From positions 15,191,001-15,255,000 of the forward strand of contig NC_059397.1 of assembly GCF_905220565.1 (NCBI RefSeq): a DNA stretch of 64,000 nucleotides. The letters run 5' to 3'. Origin of the DNA: Melitaea cinxia. Taxonomy: Eukaryota; Arthropoda; Insecta; Lepidoptera; Nymphalidae. Of this stretch, positions 57,906 to 64,000 are shown one piece after another (the stretch's first letter is position 1; each line of letters starts with the position of its first letter). The notes below the pieces were generated by a model that was not told the DNA's origin, made no database searches, and saw only the letters and a list, made by a program, of their open reading frames with translations. Made by a program: the position numbers and the translations under genes.

Positions 57906-59004
57906 TTAATAAAAACTTTAAATTTAAATTTAATATATGTAGAACCAAAGGAAAGCACGTAAGCACGTAATAAGCTATTTTTTTAATAAATTTATTTTCT
58001 ATTCATATTCTTAAGCATTTTGAAATAAATTGAGATTTTACCTTTGAGTGATATTTAGTAAAAAAAAAAGTTATTAAATACTTTTTATAGGTATGTATTA
58101 ATTATACTCTGTTGAGTATATAGAAAAGAGTTTTCAATGCCAAGCCCAAATTATATTTAATAATTATATAATGAAACGTACAAATAGTATCTATTAGCAT
58201 TCCTTCATAAAATAAGTAAATAAATGGAATAATTATACATTTTCATATGGGTGCTCTACTAGCTAAAAGTAAATGTGGCAGGTACGTCTAGCGTGGTAGT
58301 GAGAACAATTTATATTGCGGTTATATAAGAACGTAATATATTAAGTGTAGGGAAGAAAGACACTTAGCTCTTTTGAAAAATATTCTTTTGCTGACACCAA
58401 AAGCTTTTCTAGAAATGGAACAGTGACTATGTTTTTACCCGTTGTTACGAAATTGTCTAAATAAGTCATATGGTTTTTTTTGTTAGATTTTTTGCAGTTG
58501 GCATTAATAATTTTGTAACTTTCATTATAGTAGCATATATACAGTTTCTAGTTTAGTAGTATAAACTACAAAACTAGAAAGTATCTGCAACGCTGAGCAT
58601 CGAAGAAACAATTCGTAATAAAACGATACAATTTGGACGGTATTTTTATATTTATTTCTTTACAGATATTTATATATATATATATATTTTTTAAACTATC
58701 TGCTATGTCTTACAATATTCAGTAGTAAACTATAAACTCATTTTTAAATGCATAATATAATTAATTTAACTTTGTATTTTTTTTTAATATTTATTTTATC
58801 CTCTGTTTATTATTTAGTTACAGGAGAGAAATTTGCATTCAAATATATTGCATATCGGTTTAAGTATTAATTTAAATTTATTTTTTGTTTAATAAAGGCT
58901 TTTAACTTATTTTCTTGAATGTGCAATCAATTGGATGTATTTATAAATAACCGGACGATTCCCGTTATAAATGTTGATCCATATTGTTATCATATACACC
59001 TCAA
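57906..59004. other. AT-rich intergenic DNA
   Basis: (TA)n at 58670-58687. No gene seen. Confidence 0.4.
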
Positions 59005-59130
59005 AGCGATTATTACTCATAGTAGGGAATATATCCGCCAAGCCGCAGTGGAACAGCGTAGTAAAATACACTCCGACTCTTCTCCTGCAAGGAGAAAAAC
59101 ACCTGTGCCCAGCAGAGAGATGTTAAAGAC
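59005..59130 (+). repeat. SINE family B, 3' fragment
   Basis: TAGTAGGGAATATATCCGCC to CCCAGCAGAGAGATG; truncated at the 5' end. Confidence 0.65.
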
Positions 59131-59194
59131 CAAAATAATTAATCAAAATCCGGGCGAACCGAACGTCTAGTGTTATTAATGGTTTATACTTAGA

Positions 59195-59640
59195 CTAGCG
59201 ACCAGTCCCGGCTTCGTACGGGTGCAATGCTGATACTAGATATACTACAGAATGTCTTTATTTATAGTGTGAAAGTAGCTTATAGCATGGTTATTGACAT
59301 AATAACAACGAGATTCAAATATGCGTCGTTAGATTACACGTTGTTACAGAATGCGTTGAAGAAATAAAGGTTCACTGTTCGTTCCCTGTAGGTGATAGCG
59401 TCATAATATGTAGCCTATATGTTGTACCGAATTCTTAATAATATTCGTGCTAAATTTGAAGTAAATCCATACAGTTCTTTTTGAGTTTATCCCTGAAAAA
59501 CATACAGACAAACAGAAAAACAGACAAAAATTTTAAAAACTATATTTTTGGCTACGGCAATTGTAGATCACACCCCAAGTATTCTTTTAAAAAAATATTT
59601 TGTACAGACTTTCCTACCATTTTATTATATTTATAGAAGA
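59195..59640 (-). repeat. Dispersed repeat family G, copy 2
   Basis: Inverted match to 18640-19235: TCCCTGTAGGTGATAGCGTC, AACAGACAAAAATTTT, CACACCCCAAGTATTC, CTTTCCTACCATTTTATTAT. Confidence 0.65.
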
Positions 59641-60084
59641 TATTCTATTTGTAGTAGTGGATTTAAAAATGAAATGTAATTGCAACCAGATAGATGAATA
59701 TTTTTGTTATATAAAAATAGTCCGGTATAGATATCCGATGCTTTAATATCAATAACATTATTACAGCGTGAGAACAAATCGATATATTTTGTTGTAGTTT
59801 TATTATTAAAGAAGTAAAAAAACATATGTATCTTACCTACGTATAAAAATATTAATAAAATGTTATTAAATTTAAAGCACCATGCCCTCTTTAGTATTTA
59901 GAAGTTTTGGATACATAACACTGTATTTTATCGTTCAAATAACTTCCCTGAATAAGTTGATCCTTATAATTTTCTTGGGGCAAATTACAGGGAAGTTTTG
60001 AACGTACAAATCAAAGTTTACATATGTTGAAGAAACTGAAACAGTTACGTGGTACAGTACCAACTGAAGCAGAAGATTTATATT
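59641..60084. other. Non-coding; inverted repeat near 59.9-60.0 kb
   Basis: CGTTCAAATAACTTCCCTG (59933-59951) pairs with CAGGGAAGTTTTGAACG (59988-60004), near-perfectly. It lies downstream of the next candidate exon. Confidence 0.4.
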
Positions 60085-60253
60085 GGTTTGGCACCAACTT
60101 CGTGATATGCATATCCAAGATTGTTTGTAGGTTTGTTCAAAGTTTGGTTAAATCTTCCCCATATGTCGGATATCATGTCAGCTGACATTTCCAGCTGCGT
60201 CATATTGTATTCATTTGTTGATTGTTTTGAATCTGTTTTCGTATCTTTTAAAA
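60085..60253 (-). other. Candidate terminal exon, minus strand
   Basis: After TTTCTTTTTTAAAAG on the minus strand, an open frame reads DTKTDSKQSTNEYNM, then SADMISDIWGRFNQTLN and YHEVGAKPI before a stop. It is protein-like and uses few rare residues, but I do not recognise it. The plus strand across part of this block is also open (59990-60196), so strand is uncertain. Confidence 0.3.
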
Positions 60254-60354
60254 AAGAAATTCGAATTTATATTTTACAAAGAATGTTAACCTAAAATAAA
60301 TATATAACATGTACATATACAGTTACTTCATTATAAATAGTTATTATACTAATA

Positions 60355-61552
60355 ATAATTGTGTTTGCTCGCAAACGAAAAAAAAAAACCGACTTCAATT
60401 ACATCGAAGAGTAATACAACGTAGATCGACGAAAAAATAGTCAAGTAACTACGCGTTATCAAAGATTACTCAAAAAGTAGTTATCAGATCTCGATAAAAT
60501 TTATATGTGACCACATGATAAATATCAGCTTTTGATTAAATTAAAAATTATCAAAATCGGTACACCGAGTAAAAAGTTATTGCGGATTTTAGAGAGTTTC
60601 CCTCGATTTCTCTGGGATTCCATCATCAGTGCCTAGTTTTTTTATCATGGTACCAAACTACGGATATCCTCTTTCCAACAAAAAAAGAATTATCAAAATC
60701 GGTACACCCAGTAAAAAGTTATTGCGGATTTTCAAGAATTTCCATCAATTTCTCTGGGATCCCATCATCAGATCCTGGTTTCCTTATCATGGTACTAAAC
60801 TTGGGATATTTCCTTTCCAACAAAAAAAGAATTATCAAAATCGGTACATCCAGTAGAAAGTTATGCGGTATAATACAACGTAGGTCGACGAAAAAAGCGT
60901 CAAGTAAAAACGCATTATTAGATATAACTACATAAGTAATTGTGTTTGCTCGCAAACGAAAAAAAAAACCGACTTCAATTACATCGACAAGTAATACAAC
61001 GTAGATCGACGAAAAAATAGTCAAGTAACTACGCGTTATCAAAGATTACTCAAAAAGTAGTTATCAGATCTCGATAAAATTTATATGTGACCACATGATA
61101 AACATCAGCTTTCGATTAAATCAAAAATTATCAAAATCGGTATACCCAGTAAAAAGTTATTGCGGACTTTCGAGAGTTTCCCTCGATTTCTCTGGGATCC
61201 CATCATCAGATCCTGGTTTCCTTATCATGGTACTCAACTTGAGATATCCCCTTATCAACAAAAAAAGAATTATCAAAATCGGTACATCTAGTAGAAAGTT
61301 ATGCTGTATAATACAACGTAGGTCGACGAAAAAGCGTCAAGTAAAAACGCATTATTAGATATAACTCGAAAAGTAGTTGTTAGATCTCAAATAAATTTAA
61401 ATGGGACCAATTGGCACACACCACCTTTCGATTAAAACAAAATTTGTCGAAATCGGTCCACCCGGTCAAAAGTTCTGATGTAACATACATAAAAAAAAAA
61501 AAACAGTCGAATTGAGAACCTCCTCCTTTTTTGGAAGTCGGTTAAAAATATA
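60355..61552 (-). repeat. Two head-to-tail family F copies
   Basis: Copy one 60355-60945 and copy two 60945-61552 each begin AATTGTGTTTGCTCGCAAAC with GAAAAAA and ACCGACTTCAATTACATCG. Copy one also has an internal duplication of about 140 bp (AATCGGTACACC..AGTAAAAAGTTATTGCGG twice). The far end is GAGAACCTCCTCCTTTTTTG. Confidence 0.8.
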
Positions 61553-61594
61553 ATAGCATTGAATTTAAATGTTTTCTCTTTAATTGAATTTTAG

Positions 61595-61742
61595 GATTTC
61601 CTGTAAATTATTCACTAACTCAATTTCAAATGAATGTGCATGAAACGACTGGCCACTTGCGTTTTAATTACAATCTTTTAAGCGCTCATACTTTGATTCC
61701 AAGTGTTAACAATATAATAAAAAGTTATATTAATAAATCACA
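61595..61742 (+). CDS. Candidate internal exon, product unrecognised
   Basis: Acceptor TTGAATTTTAG and donor CA|GTAAGTG bracket a 148-base open stretch. Phase enters with one base supplied upstream and leaves with two. The encoded text (FPVNYSLTQFQMNVHETTGH, then SVNNIIKSYINKS) looks like real protein, and both splice signals are good. No family recognised. It begins 43 bp after the family F tandem, so upstream exons would lie left of 60.3 kb, or this is the relic of a gene disrupted by those insertions. No second exon was confirmed. Confidence 0.4.
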
Positions 61743-63044
61743 GTAAGTGTACGTAATTATTATAGGTTCGATGTATTTTGTATGACATTTTTTATTCATA
61801 TGATTTTTATATGATATTTTTTATGAAACATTCCTAAACAAACGGACACAACAAAACAGTAACATTTCTCATTGTTTGGCGTAAAATGACAATTTGTTTC
61901 CGATGTCTAAGAGATAAGGGAAACTTTACTCGTTGAAGAGGATATGAACGTGACTCAAGCCGGATCTTGAAGTATTCTGGGTACCAAAATTATGATTTCG
62001 ACGCCTTTCCTTCGCAAAATTTGAATAATATTTGTAATAATAACAAGTTTTTATTTTGTATATAAGATGGTTATTATTTGTACTTCTCTAATAAATATTA
62101 TGAACGCAACCTTGCACCTAAAATAAATTAACCTTTGGATTTAAATAAAATAATATTTATTTATTCATAATTAACAAGACTAAAATAAAACTGGAACTAC
62201 AGTAAAATCTATACATAAAGTCATACAGGATTGATCCTGTACTTGAGTGCAGGAAGTATAATACTTTAGATTTTTTGTCTATTTACATACAGCTGTATAT
62301 TATAAGCATAATTTGATCCAAACATATTTTCTTTGACTATGTATATTTATAGTGTCAAAGTAGAAAGCGTTATTTATCTTACGCAATTTAATAAATGAAT
62401 TCAATAATTAAGCTCGTGGAGCGTTCTACCAAATATCTAACGGAAGCCCTTTGCTAATCAAATTTTGCTAAAGTAAATAAATCTATTATTCGTTACAAGT
62501 TTACTTTTGCTTTGAAACATTGTCCTTAGGTACAATGAGAAGGAAATGGAAAAGTTGGTCAATACGTGATTGGCACCTTAATCGTGGTACTAAGGCTTAC
62601 GAATATTGACACTGTTATTATAATTTAATCAAACTTTTTGGTTATTTTTGTTTTTTGTTATGTTCACGGCTTTGTCTAATTAAAATGAGATTTATATATA
62701 GCTTTGTGTTATTTCAATAGAAGACAAAAGCAAAAGATATAATAAGATAAAAGCAAAGTAAAGTAAATTTCCATTATTAAAGAATTGCGATAAAACCAAA
62801 TAATTAATATGCTCCTCTTATAAAATTTAATTAAAATGTAAGGTTTATTAAATGATTTTTACCATTATATACACGGTTATATGGAGGCAAAGTAACAGTA
62901 AGGTTAGTTCACGAACCTAGGAAAATTATAAGCGAATCAGCTGGTTCTTAAATCTGGACCATCCGCATATTACTTGGGGCTAAACTTTTATGTCTCTCAT
63001 AGTAATAAAAACAAACATTGTAATTTAATCTGTACCTTTCAATA
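61743..63044. other. AT-rich intergenic DNA
   Basis: No gene or repeat recognised. Confidence 0.4.
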
Positions 63045-63330
63045 GACAATTTAACTGAGATAGGACAGTAGGAAATTTCCTGTTCAAAATATGGAGCAGC
63101 CATACTAGGGTACTTCGACTTTACAAAAGATCATAGTTATATAATACTGTTTTAAAGCAGTGTTGTGTAAGTTGTGTTCCTGTTGGTGAGTAGGGTGACC
63201 AGAGGTCCTGGTTGGAATTGGGGATGGGCTCGGCAACGCTTGCGACATTTCTGGTATTGCAGATGTATATAAGCTACGGGTAATTGCTTACCATCAGGAG
63301 AACCGTACGCTTGTTTGCTGACCTACTTAA
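63045..63330 (-). repeat. Dispersed repeat family A, copy 4
   Basis: GTACGGTTCTCCTGATGGTA on minus through GAGCAGGAAATT-type tail. More diverged than copy 3. Confidence 0.7.
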
Positions 63331-63365
63331 ATAATAATAAAAAATTGAAGCGCATTCAAAAATTT

Positions 63366-63745
63366 ACTGTGTGGTTACGGCATACAAGAAAATAGCTACC
63401 CCCTTTCTTCCCGTGGGTTTCGTAGGAGGCGACTAAGGGATAACATAATTCCACTACGACCTTGTAACTTGAAAAGCCGACCGATGACGGGATAACCATC
63501 CAACTGCTGGCTTTGAAATACACAGACCGAAAACGGGCAGCAGCGTCTTCGGTGCGACAAAGCCAGCCCTGCGGTCACCGATCCGCCTGCCCAGCGTGGT
63601 GACTATAGGCAATATACATGAGTTTACGCCATTTTTGCCACGAATTTTTCGCCCATGTCCCACGTGTGCACACGCCTATGTCCTGGTCACCCACGTCCCG
63701 CGTGTGAACACCAGTCCAGCAGCGGACTGTATCAGACTGAAGTGA
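63366..63745 (+). repeat. Dispersed repeat family C, copy 4
   Basis: CCCGTGGGTTTCGTAGGAGG to AGCGGACTGTATCAGACTGA, then TGATGAT. Near the end a CCCACGTGTG / CCCGCGTGTG block is duplicated (63657-63705). Confidence 0.7.
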
Positions 63746-63801
63746 TGATTCAAAAATTATCTTAAAGTAAACTTGTGAAGCTCCTGACTTTTAAATTTTT
63801 C

Positions 63802-63875
63802 CATAAGCCACGGTAACCACTAACAAGCAGACGACTGTACGTTTGTTTACCATACTGATATAATTTTTTTTTACA
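63802..63875 (-). repeat. Family A head fragment
   Basis: CACGGTAACCACTAAC...GTACGTTTGTTTACC matches the family A head with substitutions. Confidence 0.45.
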
Positions 63876-64000
63876 GAATATTGCAGTAAGTTACAATATG
63901 ATGAACTGGGACAAACCTCATAACTTTTTTATACGTAGTTTACAAAATAAAGAACAACCCGCATGACAATAAAAACTGATTGATTTATCATAGCATATTT

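Noticed and set aside
60355..61552. CRISPR-like or satellite array
   Set aside because: Repeats are two long direct copies with inverted ends, not short regular repeats with unique spacers, and the genome is animal.

Overview
The window looks like AT-rich nuclear DNA of a lepidopteran insect (butterfly or moth). That is inferred from its families of tRNA-derived SINEs, LINE 3' ends and short transposon remnants, which resemble ones common in Lepidoptera, plus an insect-type endogenous retrovirus. No species can be named from sequence alone. Most of the 64 kb is transposon-derived or featureless AT-rich DNA, with few host genes.

Left part (1-16.5 kb) is a nest of insertions. A dispersed repeat ('family A') is split first by a TIR transposon ('T1', 2702-4358), which itself carries an RTE-type LINE fragment, and then by an 8.9-kb errantivirus-like element (4545-13481, minus strand). 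The errantivirus has two LTRs, a primer site, a polypurine tract, gag, pol (protease, RT, RNase H, integrase) and a baculovirus-F-like env. Its shared LTR sequence appears identical, so the insertion looks young. Even so, gag has an in-frame stop, pol a frameshift, and the 3' LTR a 223-bp deletion. A second T copy (15676-16483) lies inverted on the other side, with clear TIRs and a 4-bp target duplication.

Middle part (25.1-34.5 kb, minus strand) holds the clearest host gene: a three-exon membrane-associated progesterone receptor component (PGRMC/MSBP, cytochrome b5-like heme-binding fold) of 182 residues. Its exons had to be assembled across two introns of about 3.1 and 5.7 kb, which carry SINE and MITE-like insertions. 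A 5'-truncated, frameshifted LINE with an RNase H tail lies downstream on the other strand.

Right part (35-64 kb) is mostly repeats: SINEs, LINE 3' ends, a MITE-like family with ACCGACTTC ends, a 25-bp tandem array and an (AT)n tract. It also contains a broken three-exon THAP zinc-finger gene (48.1-49.0 kb, minus) and two weaker candidate exons near 60.1 and 61.6 kb. Repeat family letters (A-H, T) are labels for this annotation only, and repeat boundaries are approximate unless a target duplication is given.
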